Below are positions 1-12,960 of a stretch of DNA of 64,000 nt, piece after piece. Both the position numbers and the translations under genes were made by a program. The number at the start of each line of letters is the position of its first letter. Position 1 is the stretch's first letter. The notes under the pieces are model-generated. The model did not search any database, was not told where the DNA came from, and saw nothing but the letters and a program-made list of their open reading frames with translations. Origin of the DNA: Rotaria sp. Silwood1 (Eukaryota > Rotifera > Eurotatoria > Philodinida > Philodinidae); contig CAJNOP010000004.1 in assembly GCA_905250075.1 (NCBI GenBank), positions 5,263,356 to 5,327,355 on the forward strand. The letters run 5' to 3'.

Positions 1-762
1 TGATTAGATATTACATGAAAGAATATGTCGAAGAAAAGTTGTTTTCAATAGTAAAAAAATAACATCAAACAGTACTAAAAATAGTTTGTCAAGGATTTTT
101 ATTTTTAGAAAACTAATATTTGCATTTTCTTTTAACGTCTAATGCTTATTTTTTTGAACATATAGGCTTGAAATTTAATCTATTTATATAAATTTTTTAT
201 CTATTAGAATATGATTAGTATTATGAAAAAAATATTATTGATTAACAGAGAAGAAATTAAAATTTTTTTTTTCTCATTTTCAATTTGAATTAATTATTTT
301 TTTTTGCTTTATTCAATAATCATATTATTAATATAACCATGAGTCGATTTTCAATAGAAATAATTCTATTTTCTTAAAGACTAATCGAATACTAAACAAA
401 TAATATCAAAACTAAAACTATTGTCAACTTCTTCAGAAGCAATTAAATCTTTTATGAAAATATTGACAAAAAAAAAAGTAATCGTTGATAATTGTAGAAA
501 AATTCGATATAATTCTTTGTTTTAGTTAAGACATATTCTCTGTCTTTATTTTATAAGGATTAACGAGAACATCACTTGAATTGATTCATCACTTTTTTTA
601 CTTATATCGCTTTTACTTCAGAATTACAACAGTCTTATAGTTAAAAAAAAAGAAAAAGAAGATTATCATCTAAAATTGATTTTCATTTTGTTATACAGCA
701 ACATTTATCAAAAATATTTTGAATTCTTAAAATCGTCTTTTTTTTTTTCTCTTTTCATTAAG
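1..762 (+). other. TUBGCP2 intron (3' part) / no recognised coding
   Basis: This stretch precedes the first recognisable TUBGCP2 exon and ends in a long pyrimidine tract and AG at 761-762. It is very AT-rich with many poly-A and poly-T runs. I see no exon matching the preceding part of the protein, so it is best read as the tail of an intron whose 5' exon lies outside the window. Confidence 0.6.
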
Positions 763-2888
763 GTAACAAATATCGATGAATTATTACAATATCATCTATT
801 ATTTCTTGATAATTGTCTACGTGATTGTATGTTAACAAGTGTACATCTGTTACGACATATCCATAAAATAATGGCAACATGTGTTATGTTTGCTAATGCA
901 ATGGATAATGTTGATGATGATGATGATTATGATAGTTTACCTGGTGCTGTAGTTGTTAGTTTTAATAATAATTTTACTGAACAATTACGACAATTACTTG
1001 ATGCTATTTCAAAAGAAGATGGACCTGTATATGGAGCAACTGGTGGTGGACAACAACATACATTAACAAATATTATTCATAGGTAATTCATATGGATACA
1101 ATAAAAAATTGATCTTTTTGTTTTTTTCAGCAATTAAAAAAAACATTAACTTAATCATTTTCGTATAGTGAGATCCAATCAATAATATATTCTTTTAATG
1201 AATTGACATTGAGTTTGGGTCGTAGGAATATATATTTTGAGGTTTTCCTATTTCTAAATATATATATATATATATATATATAGATTGTTTTTTTGTAAAA
1301 ACAATTAGATTTGAAAAGATTTAAGCGTTAGTGCCTTGTTATTTTTTTAAATATCTTATAGTACTAGAAAGATTTATCTGTCAATGCATGCCAGTATTGA
1401 ATAAAGCATTTTTATATTAATAATCAACTATATTATAACTATTTAAGATAGAGCAGAAGTGCAAAACGTTTGTTTTTCTTTTGAGAATCAATTTATGATC
1501 ATTTTCAAAATATTCAATTAATTTAATATAGATAATCTATAGTAGAATAGAAACCGGAACGATAAGTACAAGAACATTTAGTACACCAAACAATGAGAGT
1601 AAATATGACGTCTATTGAAAAGACAAATGAATATGAGTGGGTGTAAGAGTGTTAGTCTTATCTTTATTCCTACTGATACGCATACCCTCTTACCTTCACT
1701 TTATTGTGCGTGTCTAACTTTTCAGAAGTCAAGCTTCCTTGTGATTAAATTTCTGTGTTCGTTGTTCATTAATCTAGTGAAATTTATTTATAGTAATTAT
1801 AAACTGTACGCAATCACTAACTGTACTAAGAGAACAAAGCGAAAGAAACGTTATCGAGTATATTATAAGTATGTCATTTGTATGTTCTTTTTGCCTGTAT
1901 TGAAATAAAGAAATGAGTCTCGAAATTTATTTACTGACTGTGTCAAAGAAAGAAAAATGAAAATTCTTTTGCGCTGTTAAACATATAATCAAGACAGTTT
2001 TTTTTTGTTTTCAGGCTCTAGTTAAGAATAAATCTTTGTCTGACTGTTGTTTTCTATTACATATGATTCATATGTTAAAGAAAAAAGATGAACTGTCGTA
2101 GTGATGATCAATATTTTTAGACTTATTGTGATTTCAAGCCTACTAAATTGCTAATCAAACCCAAGTTCTACAGCTTTTTTTTTTCAAATAATAGAATCTT
2201 AAGAATTCTCCTGGGATCCATCAATAGGATATGAATAATTTCGAACGTCAATCGAGCTCAACGTTTTGAATGAAAAGTTTCATAAAAAACTATTCAACTC
2301 CGACAAATCTTATTTAGTTGGAGATTTATTGAGAAATATGAGAATAGTGGAAAGATTAATTATATCTCTTTAAAGCAAAAGAGTTTTTTTCTTTAGTAAC
2401 AATTTTCTCAATTGAAAATATTCATGTTTTTATATCCATGAGAAAACATATTCACATAGTAAAAATGTCAACAGATGGCTGAAAAATATATTGATATTTT
2501 ATCAATAAATAAACATTGATAAAGATAATCCATTGAAAAGGAGTAATCAAACTCGTTCTCTATTACATTTGATAGGAAATGTCAAACGAAACAATATTAA
2601 TGTTTCCATTATCAGATTGACGGATCTTGATTAACATTCTTCTATTTATCAAGAATTGAGTACTATATCATTTGTTATACATTTTTCATATTCATCTAAT
2701 GCTATAGATAGTGAAAAATAAATAATAAGTCTCTTTTGTATTTTTATGATTTTTGAAGGAGAGAAATTATAAGTTTGTTTTCTTTATATTTATCCGTAAG
2801 ACCTATTGTAATACAAAAATAGTAGACAAACTGTAATTTCTCGTTCTTTTTTTTTTCTAGAATCAACTTCAACAATCAATACTGTTAA
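763..2888 (+). CDS. TUBGCP2: Gamma-tubulin complex component 2, C-terminal exons (5' partial)
   Basis: GCP2 pairs with GCP3 in the gamma-tubulin small complex, which nucleates microtubules at centrosomes and basal bodies. Two exons are visible: 763-1082 and 2861-2888. The first opens after a pyrimidine-rich acceptor and reads VTNIDELLQYH, FLDNCLRDCMLT and MATCVMFANAM. These match the conserved GCP2 C-terminal (GRIP2) block, NIDDVLGHHTGFLDTCLKDCMLT in the vertebrate protein. An acidic insert DDDDDYD follows, then FNNNFTEQLRQLLDAI. Exon one ends CATAG before GTAATT. The second exon begins after a strong poly-T acceptor and keeps phase, adding RINFNNQYC and stop TAA, which mirrors the family's SRLDFNGFY. 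The remaining vertebrate tail is absent. If the 2861 exon were not used, an in-frame TAA would end the protein at 1086. The 5' exons lie left of the window. Confidence 0.88.
1083..2860 (+). other. Long TUBGCP2 intron
   Basis: This 1.78 kb intron separates the penultimate exon from a 28-nt terminal exon. It holds an (AT)n run at about 1259-1281 and many poly-T tracts. I see nothing else coding in it; the open frame at 1615-1908 has no recognisable similarity or codon bias. Confidence 0.6.
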
Positions 2889-4360
2889 GTTCTTGATGAT
2901 TTGTTTTATTTGTTACAACGAAGTAAACATATTTCTCTTTCTTTTTGGTCCTCATGTCAATAAGAGTAGATTGTAATTTTTCTTTTTTTTTTTCTTTGTT
3001 CTAAAAATAAAATGCAAACACTTGTCTTTTTCATCGAATAGTTTCAATTTAATATCTTATCATGTACTTGTTATGTAGTTTTTTTTTTTATGACAAAAAG
3101 TGTGTTCGTATTAGATTTAGTTTCTTTTCTTTTCATTTATTCAAAATCTCTTTCTTTCTCTCGTCATCCAACTAACTTCTTTTTTTTTAAAACAAATGTC
3201 ACAACAAAAAAAAAAAAAAAAAAAAACAGAAAACAAAATGATCATATCACACACAATGTATCTTCTCTCTTACTTTTTTTTTGCGCATAATATATACATA
3301 CATTTCAATCCATAGAAGAACAACAGAAAAAAAAAAGTAATTATGAAAATAGACTTTTTTTTGCTCGATTAATATAAATGAACAAATACATAAGTAACTA
3401 CATGTAAAATAATTAAGCAATGTTCTTCTTATATTTTTTGTCATCAGAAATATACAAACGCATAACAAAAAAATAAATAAAGGATTAAACGTAGAACAAA
3501 AAATAGTAAAGTTTTGGAATCAATATCAAGATGGTCACCGGTCATAAAAACTTATTACAAAGTTACTTTAATATGTCCAACATGTTTTTTTCCAGCAATA
3601 CTTTGCATCACAAAAAAAAAACAAATTTAAAACAAAATAGAGAGGAAAAACAATTGATTGTTGCATTTACAGATATAGAGAACAAACAAAAAAATAACTA
3701 AATAAATAAACGTACGCGCATGTACATATGACTAAACTAAAAACCCAAACATGCTGTTATCCGTGATTTCTTTTTAAAAATAGGTTCTTTCTGACCAGCA
3801 GAGAAGTAGATACATCACCGTCTTTCAAGCAAAACAGAATGAGAGAAAGAAGAGAAATGAATGTACATATACAAACTCACATAGCTTATCTGAAGTTGAG
3901 AGGCTTCAATAACACACTACATCAACAACAACAGTAAAGTTAAAAGAACTATGTATATATACACAAATTATAAAGAATGTTTTCTGGATTATAACTGATA
4001 AATAGACAATTCTAGATTTATGAATAACGACAAACTAAAGAATTTTATGGAAAATGTTTCCAGAAAAAAACACAACTACAACATAACAACAACTAAAACA
4101 ACAACAGCAACAACAACAAAAAATCTATATACATTTTAAAATGGATGGTTGTTTGCTTTTTTTTTTCTCTTCATATAACAAAAAGATACATTGCACTACA
4201 CGATCATTCGAAAACAAAATAAAAATAAAAATTATCGATATCTCATCTTCATCTTTCACCGTCAATAAGCGTTCGTCTTTTTTTCTTAATTACTGATCGT
4301 GTAATTAAAATGAGAGAAAAAAATCAAGCTAGCCTACTGATAAATGTACAAATATATATT
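2889..4360. other. Convergent intergenic region TUBGCP2 / Tob
   Basis: These 1.5 kb lie between two genes that face each other, so they should contain both 3' UTRs. The stretch is low-complexity, with poly-A and poly-T runs, CAACAA repeats near 4075-4120, and many AATAAA-like hexamers. I see no gene. Confidence 0.6.
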
Positions 4361-6220
4361 TTAATACTTAGATTTTCGACTGTCAATGACTGACGTTGAT
4401 ATTGGAAGGTATGATGATTGTTGAACAAAATAAGGTGATAATTGATTGATATTCATTGGAGTTGGTGTTGGAGGAGAAGTAGATAATGATGATGGAATGA
4501 TATTATTATTATTATTATTATTATTATTGTTCATTTTTTGTTGTTGTTGATTATGATAATTATGTGGCATACGACGATGATGATGAGATGTTGATGGATT
4601 ATATGTCATTTTACCCATTGGATTTGTATTAATTGAAAGTTTTTGTATAGCCAATGCTTTATATAAACGATTGAGTTTATAATAATCTATAAATGAAAAA
4701 TAAATAACAACACATGTAATTTATTAAATAAATAAATTATCAAAATTCTTACAAGGAAAACTTTCAACATATCCACAATAACCACTATCAGATGATTCAT
4801 TTGATGTTGTACTATGCATTGAATATGGAGTATCGGAACGATCTGGTTGCATATTATTTCCATCACAAGGTGAACCTTCAGATGATATTGATCCGGCATT
4901 AATTTGAAATGGATAATTTTGTTCATGTCTAACTGGAACTTTAATTGGTGCTGATGGTGACATATGAAATGCAGGTGCTTGTGGTGATAATGCTCGTGGT
5001 GGAGTAAATAATGGACCATTACGATACAGTGTTGTTGGTAGTGGCGGTGGTAGTGGAATTACTGATGATTGTTGTGTACCGGGATATGGTGATGATGTAC
5101 GTTGTGGTGTTGATGAACCAGAACAACTAGCTGAATCACATGATGAGCTATTTGTTGGTGATGATCCTAATGGATTTGTCGCAACCATAGGTATACGACT
5201 TTGATAAAACAATGAATCAAGGTCATTTCGTATAAGTTCATTTCCATCCTTATCAAACCGAACAACTATTAATTGTTGATTTTCTTTTGGGGATACATGA
5301 TTTCCAAGTCTAATAAAAAAAATGGAAATAAGATCATTTAATTCTTTTCTTTTTCTTTCTATTTTAAATAATTTTTTTTCTTGTTTTGAAAAAAATATTG
5401 CATGCGCAAGTACATTGTCTCTAAGGTTGATAATGTTTAGGTGTTTTTTTGTTTTTGTTTTGTTATTTTCATTGTGTCGTGTAAAAAAAGAGAGAAAGGG
5501 GCGACATGGAAACAGTAAAAGTGACAAGAGAGAGACAGAGAAGAAAAAAGTGAAGAAGAGAAAAAGAAGGAAACAACTGCTCTGCAGGCAAACAGAATAG
5601 AAAGCGTACACAGTACAAGAAAGAAAAACTAACTCGTCCTCTTTCTTTCTTCGTTTTGCATGTGATGACATCATGTCTCGTGATATAGTATGCGCACAAT
5701 CAACCCACGCATTTAGTCGAATACACAGAAACAGAGAAAAAGAAGAAGAGAGAGGAAGAACTCTTTCATACTAGTATGACTAACTGTAAACTATGCCAAC
5801 ATCGCAATTAGGCTATACATGGTGACATAACATACCTTATAGTTACTTCATATGGATCGATCCATAATGTTAAGTCATGTCGTATACCGAGTAAATTAGA
5901 TGCAAAACCTAAATCGTGACATATTTGAGAAACAATAACATCACAATAATCATTTTCTTTATTAAATTCTAATGAACGATAAGCTTGTCCTTTGATAGGT
6001 TTATCTAAAAAATTATCATAATAATTATAAGTACCAATAAAGAAAATGACAAAAAAAAAATAATAATAATCTTACCAGGATACCAATGATCTTGATAACG
6101 TTGAAGTAAATTTTGTTGAAGTTTTTTACGAAATTCTTCAATGCTTTCTTCTTTTATTGAACCAAATCGTTGAACATATGTGACAAGTAAATCAAGTGCA
6201 ACGTCGATTTCTTTCTTCAT
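4361..6220 (-). CDS. TOB: Tob-type BTG/Tob anti-proliferative protein
   Basis: BTG/Tob proteins bind the CAF1 (CNOT7/8) deadenylase through the N-terminal APRO domain. Tob members also bind poly(A)-binding protein and so direct mRNA deadenylation and restrain proliferation. Four phase-consistent exons on the minus strand (6220-6076, 6004-5836, 5309-4753, 4686-4361) give 398 residues. Residues 1-115 form the APRO domain: the start MKKEIDVALDLLVTYVQRFG, then DHWYPDKPIKGQAYR and box B LTLWIDPYEVTIR. The rest is Pro/Ser-rich and disordered, with a PAM2-like motif LSPQAPAF at residues 212-219 and a poly-Asn run near the C terminus. Length and PAM2 place it with Tob rather than the shorter BTG1/2. 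The ATG at 6220 begins the conserved domain. The introns are 71 and 66 bp, plus one of 526 bp. Confidence 0.93.
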
Positions 6221-9200
6221 TGTTTTTCTTTTTTTTCGTTTTCAATACAGATATAGATATAGATATGTGTCAATGACAAAATAAAAATCTGTTGTTACCA
6301 AAATAAAAATGAATGAATATGTGTGTGGAAGTAATATATGTCGAGCTTTTATACTATGGGGTAATGATGTGTACTGCACTTTAGTTTTTTCTTCTCTTTT
6401 CTCTTTCTCTTATGCAAGACGAGCCAAGAACAAAAAAAAATGAAGAAAAAAAAACAGAAAAAAAAAAAGAATGGAAAGGAAAAATCTTGATCCATTTAGT
6501 GTGCATGTTTTGGAAGGAAAAGAAAAAAAAAGAACGCGAACAGAATATACTACGTAATAATCAGTTCAGTAATGAAATGAAAGATTCTAGAATATTGTTC
6601 GCCTTTTTTGTCTATTATCGAAAGAAAAGAAAAAAAAAAGATAGAAAGAAAAGGAGGTAGTATAGTGGGGGAAAACATGATCTCCATGACCCCGCATCAG
6701 TCGACCATAGAAATTTCTGTTTATGCTCTTATTTTGTTTGAATTGGGTAACATTGATGACGTGTCACGTTGACAACTGTTGATTCATTCAAAAATAAACA
6801 AACATAGAGAAGCAAAAAAGAAAAAAAAAAAAAACTTACATCATTACTCGACAACACTAAGGACATGTCTATACTTGTCATTACATAACAAGTAGTTTAT
6901 TTTTGTTTATCGGTCAAAAAAAAAGAACCATAAAACAAACACTAATACCTGTTTTTTTTCTCTCTCAAAAGAAAAACAACAACCAGAAAAAAAATGAAAT
7001 ATTCCCAATGGAACTATAAATTGATATATTCTATCATTTTTTTGTATAGTCAAGATATTTTTAAACAATAAAATAGTTCATATGAACAAAGAAAACTATT
7101 AGAAAAAAAAAATGTTTGTTATAAAATACTATTAAGAGAAACGTGTCATTATATTGACATAATATTTTCCTATTTGTAATCGACAATAAAGAAATGAAAA
7201 ACATCCTTGATCATAATAAATGTAATATGACCTTAAAGGACAAATAAATAGGAACTAAACAGTTACGTAATCCTAAAATCTACTCATGTAACATTTGATA
7301 AAAAGAAAAAGGAAACGAAAAATTCTCATTATATATCATTATTTTAATCACTATTTTACTTTTTTTTTCATTTATCTAGCTCAAAAACATGCAAATCCCT
7401 TTTGACATATATTACTCATTTTTATTTTTTCTAATATTTATTTCATTCATATCATGCATATATATATAGATATATATATATATTAATACATTTGTTGTTA
7501 TCAAAACTAGGTATGCATTTAAAAATAAAAAGGATTCATTGATAACAAATCACAATCTGCCTTTATTATTCTATTTTGAATTTTGCTTTATCTTTTTCTT
7601 TTGATTTCATTAATACTAGGATATGAGAAAAAAAACAGACTAGTTTTAATAGAATGATGATTGCCTACACATTTTCATTTTCATTTACTCGTTTTTTTCT
7701 TTTTTTTATCGAACATGGTATGACGCCTACGAATACACATAAATAGACTACGTCATATAAATCGTTGATTTGATCAATATTAGATAAAAGAAAAAAATGC
7801 AAAGATGCCAAAGACAAATGACGTCATTCGAAAAAAAAAACATTAATTCTTTCAGTAATCATATAGAATTAAAAAAAAAATACAAAAATAACAATTAAGA
7901 TATATTAAAAATTCAATATATTTATGTATATGGATTTTAAGTATTATTTAGTACCTTGAAACATATTTGCATTAATAATAAGAAAATTTTTTCATTCCGA
8001 TTTCTCTGGTGAAATTTCGAAATATAATATTAATGTCATTCATCAGTCATCGACATATACAGACATAATCATTTTTTGACACATGTTTCTATGCTGTTAG
8101 TATGCATAAAAGGAAAGATACAATTTTACATGTGTGAGAATCATGATGATTACTCATTATATGGACGAGACTGTCTGGAATTTCTTTTTTTGTATTGATC
8201 TTATGTAAATTTGCACTTTATTCAATAGAATATTATATTAGTCATAGTATGCACACATATGCTCAATGACAAGGCAAAAAAGGAGCGAGAACATGCATAC
8301 AATAAAAATTAGTAATCGTAATCGATGGAAAGTAAAGAAGGAAGAAAAAGAAAGGAAGACTTATGTCTCGGAAAAAAAGCTTCGTCGTTATTCTTTTCTT
8401 TCTAGATTTTAACAACTAAATTTCATTATGTTTGTAAAATAAATATTTATTGAATATATACTATGATAATATTCATATACATAAATATGCCATGAAACAA
8501 AATAAAAAAACTTGTAGTCATTAGTCATTTATGATTCAATTTCTCAATGCATCAATTATAAATCTCGGTACTTTTTCGGGTTATAACACAGCTATTTTAA
8601 AAAAAAGTTTTATCAAAGAAAACATATTAAAGACTTACAATTATTAATTTTATATCGCACTGAACATATCTATATAATTAGTCACTACACAAAGAAAAAC
8701 CTGGATGATAATTAAGAGTCTAGATATATACGTCATTACTTATTATATATTTCAAATGAAATTTGACATAAAAAGAAACAAATTACATACTCTTCGACTT
8801 TCACTTGATTGCGAAATGCAATGCAGAGTGATGAAATTCGATTGTTGGAGAAAATTCGATATTGCATTAAAAAAAATGAATCACTGTTTCTATGATTGAT
8901 TACGAAATATGTTTCGTTAAAAGATATTCGAGTTTTACTGAAATCAGATATGTTTTTAATCGAAATATTTACATTGCGATTAATCAACTGATCGAAGTTT
9001 GGAAGAAATTAATCATTACGTAGGATCTGTTAAAACAAGAAGAAAACTAAAAGGATTCTTTAATATGCGTTGCACTCTTGAAGATATAATTGTTACACTG
9101 GGTGTTTTTAACTTTTGGTACAATATTTATAAAAGACAACTAGACAAACAAATTTTGGTTTAAAACTTTGTCCATAGACAGCTTTTGAAGAAATTAGAGT

Positions 9201-9469
9201 CACTTGAGAATTTCAATCAAAAGAAGTAGTCGCTTCTCGAGATATAAAATTAACAAAAAAAAAAAAAAAACAGACTTTCGTTTTTTTTTGATGTCGTATC
9301 ATTGTTTTTGGGAATTTGATATCTTGAGAAAAAATTACGCTTCCTGGCTGAAGCTTTTAAAAGATTCTGATGACTTCAAGAGCTATTTATGAACAAATTT
9401 TAAAGACGAAATTCATTTATTCGGTATTTTTATAAATATTCGCTAAAAGTAGAAAAAAGAAACCTAGTG

Positions 9470-9560
9470 TAACGATCATAACTTTACAAGGACAGTGCGC
9501 AGCGACGTATCTTTTTAGGTTTTTTCTAGTCTCAACAGGTTCTACGTGATGACGGAAGTT
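9470..9560 (+). repeat. Possible member of dispersed repeat family A
   Basis: The segment carries the pattern CATAACTT, then TTTTTAGG and CTAGTCTCAACAGG. A similar order is seen near 15200-15300, 22415-22500 and 49490-49570. Similarity was judged by eye and is partial, so this may be an old, diverged interspersed repeat. Confidence 0.3.
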
Positions 9561-10267
9561 TCATCTCAAATGCAAGGATCATCTCTGTCAGTTCCTTTGT
9601 AAAAGAACTCTATTAAAAAATATCAATACAGTTTTAATAAATGCTTTCAATTGATCAGCTAATGTTGCGACTAACTTTTGTCGTTGTCTTCGCTTTAATT
9701 ATCTTGAGCTTTTAGTCCATGAATGTTTTCTGACTGTCCATTCTCGATATAGAAAATACGAACATTCAATGAATACTTTGCGAAAAAAAAACTCGTCAAG
9801 GGCTTCATAAAAAGTAGAACGAAGCCTAGCATTATTAGTTTATCATAATTTTGTCAACGTTATTGATGATAATAATAATACCAGTTTTTCAGTTCTTTGA
9901 AGCATAATTCTTATAATAACAAGTTATTTTATCATTAAATGCTTAGTATTATAAATGATATTATTAATTGATACGTTTGCTAATAAACTCATTGTAAACT
10001 AAAAAAAGTAAAGTGACATAAATTTGAATGTCATGACATTTCGTGTTTTGCTTTATTATCATTTAAAATAGAAAAACAACTAAAATTTTTAAATTCTTCA
10101 TTATTTTTTTTCATTATCAAAAACAACAGAAAATTATCTCTTAAATGAAATCAGAGATTAAGAAAGAACGAGCAAATTGTATCCATTATAATATGAAGAC
10201 ATTGGTATAATACCAACTGAGTAAAAAAACAAAATTATAAAAATTGACGTATGTCATCGAGAACAGA

Positions 10268-10335
10268 AAATTTGCTCATTGGTTAGAGCGGCATTCCTAT
10301 AAAACAACCATCTGTCATGGAAATCGGGTAAACTA
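10268..10335 (+). repeat. Decayed tRNA-like sequence (SINE head relic)
   Basis: The string GCTCATTGGTTAGAGCGGC closely resembles the D-arm/A-box of a eukaryotic tRNA. The following 50 bases lack a convincing B-box or cloverleaf; only GGAAATCGGG sits at the expected distance. A functional tRNA is therefore unlikely, and a relic of a tRNA-derived retroposon is the more economical reading. Confidence 0.3.
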
Positions 10336-11984
10336 AAGAAAGCTATTGGAAAATATCAATGAATCATTCAGCGAGAATGTTTGTTTGCCTTTGAGTCTTG
10401 GTAAAGTATCAATAAACAATCAATGATTTATCTAATTTTTATATCAACCGGAAAATTTTGCCGTACTTTTCAGTTTGCTTTAGGGCACACTTGATAGATT
10501 CTATTTCTCAGCATGTGATTTATGAATAAGAAAAACATTGAGTAAATATGGTATTTTCTAAAATATAGAAATTTGAAGAAAAGGTTTTTAGCATTAAGTG
10601 AACATCTTATTTTTTTTTTGTTTATGTCATGAATATTTTCTATTGGTGAATAAGATAATAAATTTCTTTTTTTTCTACGTAACAGAATATACTATTTCTT
10701 TTTCTTTGTTTTTTTTTTTCTAAAGAATTAACTAATTCTTAATTGTTTATAATAATAAAAACAAAAGCTTTAACAAAAGATTCTATTTAGATATTAAAAA
10801 TATTAAAATAAAAAAAGAAGAGACGAACTTTCATTAATAAATAATATTTATTATGGTTTTTGATAAAACCCATTCTTTTGAATTTCTTAGCGAAAGCTTA
10901 TTCTTAAATCCCTTTAAACAAAAAAAAAATATTTTCTTTATTTATATAATTCTATACGTGGATCAATAAAAGACGCTTGAAAAATTTACATATGTTAATA
11001 ATTTACATGATTCTCTTTCAAATATTAATCATATATTTTCCAAATCAGTGAATTGCCTATCTTTTGTCTTAATAAAAATATTCCCTATTGAATTTCTAAT
11101 AAGATTCATTACAATAAACCTTTTACCCTCTGGCAATCATTCAATACATTGGGTGTTAAGTTAACCTTGAAAATAGATTAGACAAGTGGTAATTATGACA
11201 GCAGTATAATTAAATCTCTTGACAAAGTTATTTCATTGTGCAGATGTAGATTGGATCAAATATGACACACTACATGTTGAATGACATAAAAATTGAATTT
11301 ATTGTTATTGATTCTTTTATGGCTTATGGCACTTATGTTGTTATTTTATTTGTATAAAGCTGTAAGCGAACATATTGTGGGTTATTTTTGGATATATGAT
11401 TCATTTGGTACAATAATATATGAATAGATTTCAGATTGAGAGATAATATATGCAGATTGAAATTAGGTCATTCATTTCCACGATCGTGTCTTTAGTTTCT
11501 TTTTATAATATAGAATCATTGATTCTGATTCCAAATCAGTTATTTTTATTGATAAGTACTTGTCCAGAAGGAAGATTATAATAAAGGCTTATATATTATT
11601 GATAAAAGATTATTTAGAAACATCCATGTAATAAATTTTTGATCGACTATTAGTTCTAATAAAGTTTCAAACATGAAAATCGTGTTATTTTATGAGTTTA
11701 TATTAAAAGCAAAATAAATCTAGAAAAATCATTTCTTATTTTACTTACTTTGAATGAGTTAAAAATGCTCCGAGATGTCATGAAACATGTTGTTGTCACA
11801 CCTGTAATTAAATGTTTTCTAAAAACTATGCTGCAAATTGATCACATCGATAGTAGTGCAGTAAAGTCTTCAGCTAAGCTGAACTTTATCAAATGAAGTA
11901 ATAAGATGAAAATTTTTTTAATATATAAAAACGTAATAATAAGTTTTGATCATTAACATCATATAAGATTATCATGAGTTTCCA

Positions 11985-12960
11985 TAACTACAGAAATTGA
12001 ATTGTTCATACTATCTACAAGCTCGTTGACTAAGTTCGACGCTAAAAACTCTTCATTCGTGCTTTGTTGCCGAAATGTAAGATTGATAAATTATCAGGTT
12101 TTTCATGCTTAACTTTATTCTGATGAGGTGTCTAATATGGTCAATGAGTACAAGATCGGATGACATCGGTGGTCAATCAATTTTTTGAACTCGATTATTG
12201 ATTTTCTAATTAATTGAAGTTTCGATGTTTATTAGAGGATGCTGTCTGATTGCAGTTTTCACAGTGGCAAATTGGTACCGTATTGTTTTCCATACTGTTA
12301 GCAAAAGACTGCACTTGCAAATATCATGCAGTAATCTCGTGTATGGATTCTGCTTAAAAAAGCTGTTAGCGCAATCCCTTGCGGGATTAAAAATGTGAAA
12401 CACGATGAATCTATTGTTACTAATTAAATGGAAATCGTTTTGTTCTATTTCTTTGCGATACATTTGTAGCTAACTGTTTATCTGATGCTTTAGAACTACA
12501 GTTTCTCTGTCATGGTCTGTGATGAGTACGGAGATTCTCTGTCACAGTCAGTGGGAAAGGGGGGGAGAGGGAGTGGGTGCAAAATTTCTACCCTATAACA
12601 CTTCAACACTCCTTTCAGATCGTGTTTCACAATAGACAACATGACTGAAGCCATGACTATGATAGAATGCTCGACGTTTGTACGATCTTGTTTTTTTTCT
12701 TGGCAAGTTTCAAACTAAGCCATTGACAAAATTCAGTCGAATGATGGTCTTATCAGAAAAGATCACTTGATTTCAGTTTGTCGGTTTATGATCTTGAGCT
12801 CATTTTAAATGATTTGCTCGATGACGGTCTATAATCCATAGCTTCGAAAAGGTCGATTGTATTTTACTCCTACTTCGTTTAAGCGTCGTGTATGTTCTGT
12901 TAGCGAAACAATTTGTTGACTCTGTTTTGAGTTTATTAAACGTGGTCGATTTGATCGAGT
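11985..12960 (-). mobile_element. Decayed Tc1/mariner-like DNA transposon
   Basis: Read on the minus strand through several frameshifts, the segment gives fragments in the order of a Tc1-like transposase. QVIFSDKTIIRL (about 12765-12730) carries the first catalytic Asp block. Weak MENNTVPICH-type text follows near 12280, in the place of the second Asp block. KIDWPPMSSDLVLIDHI at about 12190-12140 matches the WPxxSPDLNPIENxW block, in which the third acidic residue is no longer recognisable. KVKHEKPDNLSIL and EEFLASNLVNELVDSMNN cover the C-terminal region. Stops and frame changes between the fragments show that it is dead. I could not identify terminal inverted repeats. Confidence 0.65.

Larger units (their letters stand above)
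6221..11980. other. Gene-poor intergenic DNA upstream of Tob
   Basis: This is the left part of a 7.9 kb gap between Tob (whose promoter should lie near 6221-6400) and TSC22. It is AT-rich and low-complexity, with poly-A runs at 6430-6660 that create spurious Lys-rich frames. One tRNA-like relic lies near 10270, and a copy of a dispersed repeat near 9470-9560. I find no exon chain with homology to a known protein. Confidence 0.55.

Noticed and set aside
3540-3570. Resemblance to a rotifer spliced-leader sequence (CTTATTACAAAGTTACT)
   Set aside because: No donor site, no snRNA-like downstream structure, and the match is from memory and imperfect; chance in AT-rich DNA.
6412-6660. Lys/Glu-rich open frame upstream of Tob
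   Set aside because: It is produced by poly-A runs, has no domain or exon support, and lies in the presumed promoter.
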